DNA from: AC-50 sp035640455
GTDB lineage: Bacteria; Actinomycetota; Thermoleophilia; Gaiellales; Gaiellaceae
NCBI GenBank assembly: GCA_035640455.1
Contig: DASQWB010000032.1
Location: forward strand, 26,399-90,398
Direction: 5' to 3'
Length of the DNA: 64,000 nucleotides
Of this stretch, positions 1 through 7,306 are shown piece after piece. The notes under the pieces are model-generated. The model ran no database searches. It saw only the letters and a list, made by a program, of their open reading frames with translations, and was not told the origin of the DNA. The stretch's first letter is position 1. Each line of letters starts with the position of its first letter. The position numbers were made by a program, and so were the translations under genes.

Positions 1-168
1 CGGGTCGGTGACGTCGAGCTCGAGCGCGAGATCTCCCTCGAGTCGGTCGGCCCGCCGCGCGCCGACGGCGACCCTGGCGCCCTCGCGCCGGAGAGCCCTC
101 GCCGTCGCCGCGCCGATCCCGCTCGACGCGCCGGTGACGATCGCCGTCTTGCCGTCGAGGGCGCCCAC
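1..168 (-). CDS. SDR-family oxidoreductase, N-terminal part (cut by window edge)
   Basis: The reverse strand from a GTG at 168 reads [19 protein letters not shown] and continues in frame to base 1. The TGASSGIG stretch near residues 12-19 is the glycine-rich NAD(P)-binding motif of classical short-chain dehydrogenases, followed by the expected alternating helix and strand ([14 protein letters not shown]). Only 56 codons lie in the window, so the catalytic Tyr-Lys motif and the substrate cannot be judged. It lies downstream of the DUF3237 gene on the same strand, separated by a palindromic element. Confidence 0.8.
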   Translation of the reverse strand, partial: MGALDGKTAIVTGASSGIGAATARALRREGARVAVGARRADRLEGDLALELDVTDP

Positions 169-177
169 GCGCGGAGC

Positions 178-348
178 TTAGAGCCCCTTTCGGGACGAAC
201 GCGCGCTGATCGGGTGCGCTGGGCGAGTGCGAGCCAAGGACGCAGGGAGCGTTCGTAGCCGGAGGCTACGGGCGCGACCGAGGACGCAGGATCGTGGCGC
301 CCAGCGCGGCCGGGCAGCCCGCGGCTCATTCCGAAAGGGGCTCTCTAA
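178..348. repeat. Long-hairpin element, copy A (~170 bp)
   Basis: The ends are inverted: gagcccctttcgg at 181-193 pairs with ccgaaaggggctc at 331-343. A second arm pair, gcgctgggcg with cgcccagcgc, lies inside. The centre holds ggacgcagggagcg, a small stem cgtagcc/ggctacg, and cgcgaccgaggacgc. The same core occurs at 20071-20239 (inverted) and 33505-33672. In those copies the central stem is cgatagc/gctatcg, so both sides changed together. The right arm overlaps the last codons (EPLSE-stop) of the DUF3237 gene. Confidence 0.75.
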
Positions 349-766
349 GGCGTTCGAGCGGCTCCCAGACGAGCTCGGCGACGTCGACGACAACCCCACC
401 GGTCGTGATTTCGCCGACCACGGTGCAGACGACGTCGTTCAGGCGCGCATAGCGGTCGTCGTCGCTGAGGTGGGTCATGCTCCCGACCAGCTCGCGTCCG
501 CCGGGGCCCTCGCTGCGGAGGAAGCCGTACAAGGCGATCATCAGCACTGCGCCGTCGTCGGTCTCGACGACGCCGCGAAAATCGGGGACGAGTGTGCCGT
601 CGGCGCGACGCCGTGGGAAGTTGGCCGCCCGGAACCGCCCCATCACCTGCCCTTCACACCGGCCTTCGGCGATAAAGAAGCTCTGCCCCTCGGCGCCGTC
701 GAAGAGGTCGACGCTCCATCCCTCGGGGGTGGTCCAGCGAATCCGGTAGAGCGGCTCGAGGCGCAT
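326..766 (-). CDS. DUF3237 family protein
   Basis: The 146-residue product has the layout of DUF3237 proteins. It opens with MRLEPLYRIRW, has a GRCEGQVMGRFRAANFPRRR segment, then PDFRGVVETDDGAVLMIALYG, which resembles the family's conserved central strand region. The function of the family is unknown; members form a small beta-barrel and often sit near oxidoreductases. The final codons form one arm of palindromic element A, and the next gene downstream is an SDR. The ATG start at 766 gives the normal family length. Confidence 0.7.
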   Translation of the reverse strand: MRLEPLYRIRWTTPEGWSVDLFDGAEGQSFFIAEGRCEGQVMGRFRAANFPRRRADGTLVPDFRGVVETDDGAVLMIALYGFLRSEGPGGRELVGSMTHLSDDDRYARLNDVVCTVVGEITTGGVVVDVAELVWEPLERLREPLSE

Positions 767-776
767 CGGCCCTACA

Positions 777-803
777 GGGACCCCGGCTCATGGCCGGGGT
801 CCC
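777..803 (-). terminator. Hairpin terminator after the lactonase gene
   Basis: GGGACCCCGG and CCGGGGTCCC form a perfect 10-bp stem around a 7-base loop. It lies just past the stop of the minus-strand lactonase gene and just before the DUF3237 gene, so it would end lactonase transcripts. No strong U-tract is visible. Confidence 0.6.
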
Positions 804-824
804 AGACTCGGACGACCTTCACCG

Positions 825-1862
825 TCAGCTCGCCGCCAGCCCCGCGACCGTCTCGGGCACGCCCTCGAAGGCGCCGACCGGTCGCAGGCGGCCGTCGTCC
901 TCGACGCTCCAGCCGTGCACCCGCTGCGCGTCGGCGTCGATCGCGTACAGGAACGAGCCGTCGCGCGTCAGCGCCTCGTCGCGGATCCCGGCCTCGCCGA
1001 GCCGCGCCGAGCCCGCTACGGGCTCCAGCAGCTCGAGCGCGCCGTCGGAGCCGATCGCGTAGCTCGAGATCGTCCCGTCCCCGAAGTTCGTCACGTAGAC
1101 GTAGCGGCCGTCGTTCGTCGCCGCGGCCCAGCAGACCTCGCTTCGGGTGTCGCCGACCGAGCCGCTCACCGGCGCGAGCCGGCCGGGGCCCGTGATGCTG
1201 TAGGAGGACGCGGCGGCCCGGCCGATCTCGCCGCCGAAGGCCTCGGTCACGACGACGGTCCCGGACGCGGTGAAGTCGAAGCCGTAGGGCGTCGCGCCCG
1301 CCGACTCGATCGTCGCCGGCCCGTCGGCGTAGCCGCGCTCGTCGACGGCGAACGAGCTGATGCTGTTCGTGCCTCGCTCGGTCACGACGAGCGTGCGGCC
1401 GTCCGGGCTGAAGGAGATCTGCGCCGGGTCGGCGTCGTCCGCGCTCAGCGGCCGCGCCGAGTCCGGAAGCGGCGTCAGCTTCCCGTCCGCGAGCCGGAAG
1501 CCCGCGATCGACGGCGTGCCGTTGTTGAGGACGTAGACGAGGTCGTCGTGCACGGCGACGCTCGTGGGGCCGGCGCCGCCCGAGGCGACGCGGTCGGCCA
1601 GCCGCAGGCCGTCCGGCTCGACGGCGAAGAGCGTGAGCTCGTCGCTGCCCGCGTTCGTGGCGAGGAGCCAGCGGCCGTCGCGGCTCAGGACGACCGAGCT
1701 CTGCGACGGGAGATGCGGCTTGCCGGTGCCGCGGCCGCTGGTGCTGTAGCTCCCGAGCGGGTGCAGCGCGCCGTCCACGGAGCGGCGGTAGGCGACGATT
1801 CGGTTGTCGGTCTCGTCGTTCGTCTGCACGAAGACGGCGCCCTCTGCTGCGTGATCGTTCAT
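825..1862 (-). CDS. Lactonase-family seven-bladed beta-propeller protein (YbhE/Pgl type)
   Basis: The 345-residue protein has repeating blade sequences such as FVQTNDETDNRIVAYRR, VVLSRDGRWLLATNAGSDELTLF and ISFSPDGRTLVVTERGTNSIS. These match the 3-carboxymuconate cyclase/6-phosphogluconolactonase-like (YbhE) propeller family. There is no signal peptide, which fits a cytosolic enzyme. The exact lactone substrate cannot be deduced. The start is the ATG at 1862, preceded by GAGGGAG. A terminator hairpin follows the gene. Confidence 0.8.
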   Translation of the reverse strand: MNDHAAEGAVFVQTNDETDNRIVAYRRSVDGALHPLGSYSTSGRGTGKPHLPSQSSVVLSRDGRWLLATNAGSDELTLFAVEPDGLRLADRVASGGAGPTSVAVHDDLVYVLNNGTPSIAGFRLADGKLTPLPDSARPLSADDADPAQISFSPDGRTLVVTERGTNSISSFAVDERGYADGPATIESAGATPYGFDFTASGTVVVTEAFGGEIGRAAASSYSITGPGRLAPVSGSVGDTRSEVCWAAATNDGRYVYVTNFGDGTISSYAIGSDGALELLEPVAGSARLGEAGIRDEALTRDGSFLYAIDADAQRVHGWSVEDDGRLRPVGAFEGVPETVAGLAAS

Positions 1863-1920
1863 CGAGACTCCCTCTGACCCCTTCGTTGACGCTCCTGCAG
1901 TCGCGGGAGCGGCCGGGGCG

Positions 1921-2844
1921 TTACACGGGAGTCTCGCGGCGGAACGGCTCGCCGAGCTCGACCGGCTGGCGCGGGCCCGCGGCGTGCTCGACCTGGAGCG
2001 TCGTGTGCGTCAGCCCGAAGCGCTCGCCGAGCATCCGCTCGAGGTCCGCGCGGAGGCCGTGGCAGTCGGCGCCGGGCTCGACGAGCACGTGCGCCGAGAA
2101 CGCGGGGAAGCCGCTCGTCACGGTCCAGACGTGCAGGTCGTGTGCCTCGACGACCTGCGGCTCGGCGACCAGAGCATGGCCCACCTCGTCGGGGTCGATC
2201 TCGCCGGGCGAGCCCTCCATGAAGATCCGCGTCGATTCCCGCAGCAGCACGAACGCCGAGCGGAAGACGAGCGCGGCGACGAGGAGGCCGGCGATCGGGT
2301 CGAAGCGGTCCGAGCCGGTCGAGAGCACGAGCGCGCCGGCGACCGCAGTGCCGGCGAAGGCGGCCAGATCGGTGGCGACGTGGAGGAAGACGCCGCGCAC
2401 GTTCAGGCTCTCGCGGCTCGAGCGGGCGAGGATTGCCGTCGCGACCAGGTTCACGGCGACGCCGATAAGCGCCACCACGAGGACGACGCCGCCACGCACG
2501 TCCGGCGGGTCGACGAGCCGCCGCACGGCCGCGTAGACGATCCACACGCCGACGAGGAGGAGCGAGAGCCCGTTCGCCTGGGCGGCGAGGATCTCGAGCC
2601 GCGAGAAGCCGAAGGTGAAGCGGCCTCGCGGCGGGCGGCGCGCCATCGACGCCGCGACGAGCGCGAACCCGAGCGCGCCGACGTCGGTGAGCAGGTGCCC
2701 CGCGTCCGCGAGGAGCGCGAGCGAGCCGGCGACGAGGCCGGCGACGACCTCGCCGACCATCAGCCCGCCGACGAGCACCGCCGCCGCGGCGAGTGCCCGC
2801 CGGTCGGCAGCGACCCGCGTCTCGTGCGCGTGAGCGTGCATCAC
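1921..2844 (-). CDS. Cation diffusion facilitator (CDF) metal transporter
   Basis: This 307-residue membrane protein has an N-terminal His-rich tail (HAHAHE) and about six hydrophobic segments. The two CDF metal sites are visible: DAGHLLTD (Asp47, His50, Asp54) in TM2 and HVATD (His155, Asp159) in TM5. A cytoplasmic C-terminal domain with VEAHDLHVWTVTSG follows. It exports Zn2+ or a similar divalent cation (ZitB/CzcD group). Two palindromes lie 31-86 bp upstream and could be operators. The start is GTG 2844 or ATG 2841. Confidence 0.9.
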   Translation of the reverse strand: MMHAHAHETRVAADRRALAAAAVLVGGLMVGEVVAGLVAGSLALLADAGHLLTDVGALGFALVAASMARRPPRGRFTFGFSRLEILAAQANGLSLLLVGVWIVYAAVRRLVDPPDVRGGVVLVVALIGVAVNLVATAILARSSRESLNVRGVFLHVATDLAAFAGTAVAGALVLSTGSDRFDPIAGLLVAALVFRSAFVLLRESTRIFMEGSPGEIDPDEVGHALVAEPQVVEAHDLHVWTVTSGFPAFSAHVLVEPGADCHGLRADLERMLGERFGLTHTTLQVEHAAGPRQPVELGEPFRRETPV

Positions 2845-2874
2845 GGCACCGTAGCGCGGGCTCAGGCCAACCCC

Positions 2875-2930
2875 GAGTGACAGTCACTCGGACCCGGCCA
2901 GCAGGGGCGTGTCGGAGTGACTGTCACTCC
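2875..2930. promoter_or_regulatory. Paired palindromes (operator candidates) upstream of the CDF gene
   Basis: GAGTGACAGTCACTC at 2875-2889 and GGAGTGACTGTCACTCC at 2914-2930 are near-identical perfect inverted repeats with centres 40 bp apart. They lie upstream of the CDF transporter start at 2844 and overlap the last codons of the M48 gene. The arrangement, two copies on roughly the same helix face, suggests a dimeric repressor. No regulator gene is adjacent, so the ligand is unknown. They could instead be dispersed short palindromes. Confidence 0.4.
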
Positions 2931-4026
2931 GGGTTCCCGCGGCCCAGGCGCGGCCGGCGGCGACTCGCTCGGGCGCGGTCGGGTGGGTGAAGAGGAGCGC
3001 GTAGACCGGCCGCGGCGGAGCGAGGTCCGAGAGGTTGGCCGCCGCGAGGCGCACGTGGGCCGTCTCGAAGGCCTCGAGGTCTCTCGTCAGCTCGAGCGAG
3101 AAGCGATCGGCGTGCCGCTCCCAGCGCCGCGAGATCGCCGAGCCCAGCGGAAGCGCCGCCAGCTCGAGCGCCGTCACGAGCAGGAGCACGAGCGGCGCCT
3201 GCCGCGGATCCGCCGGGTGGGAGACGAGCTCCCACAACACGACGACGGCCGCGGCCGCTCCGGCCATGCCGAGCAGGGTCCCCTTGGCGACGTGCCGCGC
3301 GTGCCGGTGGCCGAGCTCGTGGGCGACGACGAGCTCGATCTGGCGCGGCTCCTCGGCGGTGAGCAGCGTGTCGAAGAGGACGACGCGCCGAGTCGCGCCG
3401 AGCCCGGAGACGTACGCGTTCAGCTTCCGCGTGCGGCGGCTCGCGTCGGCGACGAGGACGTCGCGGACGGGGACTCCGGCCCGGCGTGCGAGGGCGCGCA
3501 GCCGCGAGGCGAGGTCCGCGTCCTGGAGCGGCCGGAAGCGGTTGAACAGCGGCTCGAGGACGACCGGCGTGACGAACCCGAAGAGCAGCACCGCCGCGGC
3601 GGCGACCGGGGCTGCCACGACGGGCCAGCCGCGAGGGAAGGCGCGTGCCAGCCCGACGAGCGCGAGGACCGCCGCCGAGGTGAGGACGAGGCCGACGCCG
3701 AAGCTCTTGAGCCGGTCGAAGAGCCAGCCGCGCGCGGTCTGCGTCGAGAACCCCCAGCGCCGCTCGCGGACGTGGCCGCGCCAGAACGCGAGCGGCAGCC
3801 GCACGAGCGTCGAGACGCCGACGACGAGCGCCGGGAAGGCGAGCGCCCGCCCCCACCACGGGAGCGAGTCGACCGCGCCGTACAGCCGGTCGCCCGCGCC
3901 CGTGAACGCCGCCGCCGACAAAACGGCCAATCCGAGCGTCACATCAAGCAGAAGAGCGACGTAGAGCGGCCGGTGGTAACGCCGCGCCCGCTCGACCTGC
4001 TCGACGCTGAAGAGCTCGGCCGGCAT
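2884..4026 (-). CDS. M48-family integral membrane zinc metallopeptidase (Ste24/HtpX type)
   Basis: The 380-residue protein has several transmembrane segments flanking the zinc motif HELGH (His236-His240). Downstream of this are further hydrophobic segments and RRWERHADRFSLELT, which supplies the third (Glu/Asp) ligand region typical of M48. These enzymes degrade or clip membrane proteins. The C-terminal dozen residues (SDSHSD...) are encoded by the palindrome pair, so the tail is probably non-essential. The gene is divergent from the FtsH-like gene and their possible start codons overlap, so the two may share one promoter region. Confidence 0.85.
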   Translation of the reverse strand: MPAELFSVEQVERARRYHRPLYVALLLDVTLGLAVLSAAAFTGAGDRLYGAVDSLPWWGRALAFPALVVGVSTLVRLPLAFWRGHVRERRWGFSTQTARGWLFDRLKSFGVGLVLTSAAVLALVGLARAFPRGWPVVAAPVAAAAVLLFGFVTPVVLEPLFNRFRPLQDADLASRLRALARRAGVPVRDVLVADASRRTRKLNAYVSGLGATRRVVLFDTLLTAEEPRQIELVVAHELGHRHARHVAKGTLLGMAGAAAAVVVLWELVSHPADPRQAPLVLLLVTALELAALPLGSAISRRWERHADRFSLELTRDLEAFETAHVRLAAANLSDLAPPRPVYALLFTHPTAPERVAAGRAWAAGTRSDSHSDTPLLAGSE

Positions 4027-4054
4027 GGCGGAAACCCAAGGCTACACTCCGAGG

Positions 4055-6460
4055 ATGGCGACGGCGGAGGGGCTCGGCCCGACCCTCACGACGCGCGAAT
4101 CTTCGGAAGAGCTCGCGACGCAGTGGCGACTGCTGACCCGCGCGACGACGTTCGTCGCCGTCCTGACGAGCCCCGTCGCGTTCCTCTGGTTCGACCGGCA
4201 CGTCGGCTGGCCGTGGTACTGGTCGGTCCTCGCCGCCGCCGGCCTCGTCATCGCCTTCCGCGGCGTCGTCGACCTGGGCCTGCGGCGCTTCATCCCCTGG
4301 CCGAGCCTCTTCGGGATCGAAGACCACCGCCTGAAGGAGCAGGACGTCGTCGCGCGGCGCCGCTCCTGGTTCTGGGCGCGGCTCGTCCGCTCGGTCGTCT
4401 TCGTCGCGCTCTTCGTGACGGCCGTCTTCCTCGTCCAGCTCGCGCTCGGCAAGGACGTGACGTGGCTCGGGACGGGCGACGCGCTCTGGCACGGCTTCTG
4501 GCGCGCCCTCTTCTCGCGGACATTCTGGACGCAGGCGATCTTCGTCTTCTTCCTCTTCATCTCGAACTTCCTGATCTTCCTCGGGCCGCTGATGCTCCTG
4601 GGCATCTCCCAGATCAGGGGCTACGAGCCGGGCGACGCGCAGTGGGGCGTGCGTCTCGAGGACGTCCGCGGCCAGGCCGAGGCGAAGGAGGAGGTGCGGC
4701 GGGTCGTCAGCCTCTGGCAGTCCGGCGAGGCGTTCGAGAGCGCCGGCGGGAGGCGCGAGCGTGGCCTTCTCTTCGTGGGCGCTCCCGGGACCGGCAAGAC
4801 GATGCTCGCCAAGGCGATCGCGACCGGATTCAACTCGCCGTTCGTCTCGATCCCGGGCTCCGGGTTCGCGCAGGCGTTCCTCGGAATCGACGCGCTCATC
4901 GTGCGCTGGCTCGCGCGGAAGGCGCGGCGGCTCGCGGCCAAGTGGGGCGGCCAGTGCATCGTCTTCATCGACGAGATCGACGCCGTCGGCACGCGCCGCT
5001 CGGCGCTCCAGGGTGGCGGCGCGGCCCGGTACGAACCGGCTCGCCCCGCCGAGTTCCACGGCCCATGGGGCGCGCTCAACCCGAGCGGCGACCTGATCGT
5101 CGAGAGCCGCGCCTGGCGCGAGCACCTCTTCGAGCTGCGCGCGCCGGAGTCGCGCTCGCCCTACCCGCCGTGGGCCCGCAAGCTCGGCAACCTCCTGAAC
5201 CAGGGGCTCTTCCCGGGGATGATGGGCGGCAGCGGCCAGCTCGCGCTCAACCAGCTCCTCGTGACGATGGACGGGATCGACAACCCGCCCTTCCTGCGCC
5301 GCGTCCTCACGAGCACCGTCAACTCGGTCCTCGACGCCTCCTACGTCGTGCCGCGGCGCCTCGGCCGTCTCCCGCTCCGCCTGCCGGCGGCGGGGCCGCG
5401 GCGCGTGCAGATCTACTTCATCGGGGCGACGAACGTCTCGCTGAACGTCCTCGATCCGGCCCTGACGCGGCCAGGACGAATGGGCCGCCATGTCTGGTTC
5501 CGCACCCCGACGAAGCAGGACCGGGTGGACATCTTCGACCTCTACCTCGGCAAGGTTGCGCACGAGCGCGACCTCGATCGGCCCGAGCGGCGCGACGAGA
5601 TCGCCCGCATCACGAACGGCTACTCGCCCGCGATGATCGAGCAGATCTGCTCGATGGCGCTCACGCACGCCCACCACGACGGGCGCCTCGAGTTCGGGTG
5701 GGCAGACCTCGTCGAGGCGATGACGACGGTGGAGTCGGGCACCGCGATCGGCGTGCAGTACGTCGAGGAGGAGACGCGGGCGGTGGCGATCCACGAGGCC
5801 GGCCACGCGGCGGCGGCCCACGTCTACCGGCCGCAGCTCGAGTCGAGCCGGCTCTCGATCCGCATGCGCGGCGGCTCGCTCGGCCACCACCAGGCGTTCG
5901 AGAAGGAGGAGCGGTTCAGCCAGTGGCACAGCGAGGCCATGGGCGAGCTCGTGCACACGCTCGGGGCGATGGCCGCGGAGCACGTCTTCTACGGCGAGAC
6001 GTCGAACGGCGTCGGCGGCGACCTCGACTACGCGACGTCTCGCGCGGCGTCGATGGTCGGCATCGCCGGCATGGGCCCGAAGACGATCGACCTCCACGGC
6101 GCCCGCTTCGCGGACGAGACGGAGGAGCAGACGCGTGAGCGGATCATGAAGCGGTTCGAGGCCATCGGGGCGCAGCTCATGAACCGGACGCGCGGCAGCG
6201 CGGACTTCCACGCCGACCCGATCGCCGCCGTCCTCCGCGACCCGCACAAGCGCACGCTCGCGGCGCAAACGCTCGGACAGGCGTACGTCACTGCCGAGAA
6301 CTTCGTCGCCGCGAACCGGGAGGCCGTGCAGCGGATCGCGGACGAGGTCGTCGCGAAGCGCGAGCTCTACGGCGACGAGCTCGTCGCGCTGCTCGCGCGC
6401 GCCGGCCTGCAGAAGCCCGAGATCGACTACCTCGACGATGCCTCCTGGCCGACGCTGTGA
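4055..6460 (+). CDS. FtsH-like AAA+ ATPase with M41 metalloprotease domain
   Basis: This ~800-residue protein has two hydrophobic regions near residues 35-65 and 110-170, then an AAA+ module. The Walker A motif GAPGTGKT is at 242-249 and Walker B CIVFIDEIDAVG starts at 301. The protease motif HEAGH starts at His580 and is followed by a long M41 helical domain. A large insertion (about 100 residues) sits between Walker B and the GATN/RPGRMGR arginine-finger region, which is unusual for housekeeping FtsH. The chosen ATG at 4055 has GAGG close by; an upstream in-frame ATG at 4025 overlaps the divergent M48 start. It is likely a membrane quality-control paralogue. Confidence 0.85.
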   Translation: MATAEGLGPTLTTRESSEELATQWRLLTRATTFVAVLTSPVAFLWFDRHVGWPWYWSVLAAAGLVIAFRGVVDLGLRRFIPWPSLFGIEDHRLKEQDVVARRRSWFWARLVRSVVFVALFVTAVFLVQLALGKDVTWLGTGDALWHGFWRALFSRTFWTQAIFVFFLFISNFLIFLGPLMLLGISQIRGYEPGDAQWGVRLEDVRGQAEAKEEVRRVVSLWQSGEAFESAGGRRERGLLFVGAPGTGKTMLAKAIATGFNSPFVSIPGSGFAQAFLGIDALIVRWLARKARRLAAKWGGQCIVFIDEIDAVGTRRSALQGGGAARYEPARPAEFHGPWGALNPSGDLIVESRAWREHLFELRAPESRSPYPPWARKLGNLLNQGLFPGMMGGSGQLALNQLLVTMDGIDNPPFLRRVLTSTVNSVLDASYVVPRRLGRLPLRLPAAGPRRVQIYFIGATNVSLNVLDPALTRPGRMGRHVWFRTPTKQDRVDIFDLYLGKVAHERDLDRPERRDEIARITNGYSPAMIEQICSMALTHAHHDGRLEFGWADLVEAMTTVESGTAIGVQYVEEETRAVAIHEAGHAAAAHVYRPQLESSRLSIRMRGGSLGHHQAFEKEERFSQWHSEAMGELVHTLGAMAAEHVFYGETSNGVGGDLDYATSRAASMVGIAGMGPKTIDLHGARFADETEEQTRERIMKRFEAIGAQLMNRTRGSADFHADPIAAVLRDPHKRTLAAQTLGQAYVTAENFVAANREAVQRIADEVVAKRELYGDELVALLARAGLQKPEIDYLDDASWPTL

Positions 6461-7158
6461 CGACCGTGACCGCCTACGCCCGCCGCTTCGGGCTCGTCTA
6501 CTTCGCGCTCGCCGCCGTCGTCGGCGCGGCCGTCGGCGGGACGATCGTGCTCGCCGGCCGCGGCGGCCCCGCCCGCTCTCCCTGGTCGGAATGGCATCCG
6601 ACCGCCTCGGGCGAGCTGCGGACGAAGGAGATCGCGAACCGGATCGCGGCCGCCTACCGCCTCCGGAACGGCCGGCCGCTCGTCGACGTCGTCACCGGCG
6701 CGCCGTTCCAGTCCGTGGTGACGGAGATCGCGACGCCCGCAATCGGCGCCGGCTTCGGCAGCGACACGCCGGTCTACGACCCGAGCCGCACGCGCATGTT
6801 CGTCCTCTGCGGCGCCGGCAAGAACTGCTCGCTCCCGGGGACGCCGACGGTCGCGCGCACGCAGCTCCTGCGGCGAGAGGCGCTCGAGCTCGCCCTGTAC
6901 ACGTTCAAGTACGTCGACACCGACGCCGTCGTCGAGTTCCTGCCTGGCGGTGCGAAAGCGCGGCCGAATCTCGCGCTCTTCTTCCGCCGGAACGAGGTCG
7001 AGCCGTTCCTCTCGCACCCGCTCCGGGCGACGCTGCCGCGCAAGCCGCAGCCCTCCACGGCCCGGCAGATCGACGAGTTGACGCTCTCCCACATGTTCCG
7101 CTTCCAGCTCCAGCCGTCGCAGGCCGGCGGCGGGCTGCTCGTGCTCGACCGCGGCTAG
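6457..7158 (+). CDS. Hypothetical membrane-anchored protein
   Basis: The 233-residue product has one N-terminal transmembrane segment (residues ~10-33, GLVYFALAAVVGAAVGGTIVLA) and an extracytoplasmic domain that I do not recognise. Two cysteines (in FVLCGAGKNCSL) could form a disulfide. Its GTG start overlaps the stop of the FtsH-like gene (GTGA), so it is probably translationally coupled and may be an accessory or substrate-presenting partner of that protease. This partnership is inferred only from gene order. Confidence 0.7.
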   Translation: MTTVTAYARRFGLVYFALAAVVGAAVGGTIVLAGRGGPARSPWSEWHPTASGELRTKEIANRIAAAYRLRNGRPLVDVVTGAPFQSVVTEIATPAIGAGFGSDTPVYDPSRTRMFVLCGAGKNCSLPGTPTVARTQLLRREALELALYTFKYVDTDAVVEFLPGGAKARPNLALFFRRNEVEPFLSHPLRATLPRKPQPSTARQIDELTLSHMFRFQLQPSQAGGGLLVLDRG

Positions 7159-7219
7159 CCCAAGACGCCGCTTGCGGTGCCGCCGTCGGCGCGTGGGCGC
7201 GCTCAGCCCAAACGCCGAT

Positions 7220-7233
7220 GTGCACTAGTGCAC
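7220..7233. promoter_or_regulatory. GTGCAC-N2-GTGCAC palindrome in the 7159-7306 spacer
   Basis: GTGCACTAGTGCAC sits in the gap before the phospholipase D gene. The same 12 fixed bases recur at 50578-50591 and 56647-56660, both inside coding sequence. It may be a binding site for a dimeric regulator. I see nothing else in this spacer. Confidence 0.3.
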
Positions 7234-7306
7234 AAGCTTCGGATCGCTCGCCCCGTCGAGCGTCGGACCGCGGCTAGGAACTCGCGCCTGCGGGTAAGCG
7301 CGCCGG

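Noticed and set aside
2917..4020. Plus-strand open frame opposite the M48 gene
   Set aside because: It is a mirror of a clear M48 metalloprotease and has low-complexity sequence.
3944..6268. Long minus-strand open frames opposite the FtsH-like gene
   Set aside because: They are composition-driven antisense frames with Arg/Glu-rich sequence and no domain, while the plus strand encodes complete AAA and M41 motifs.
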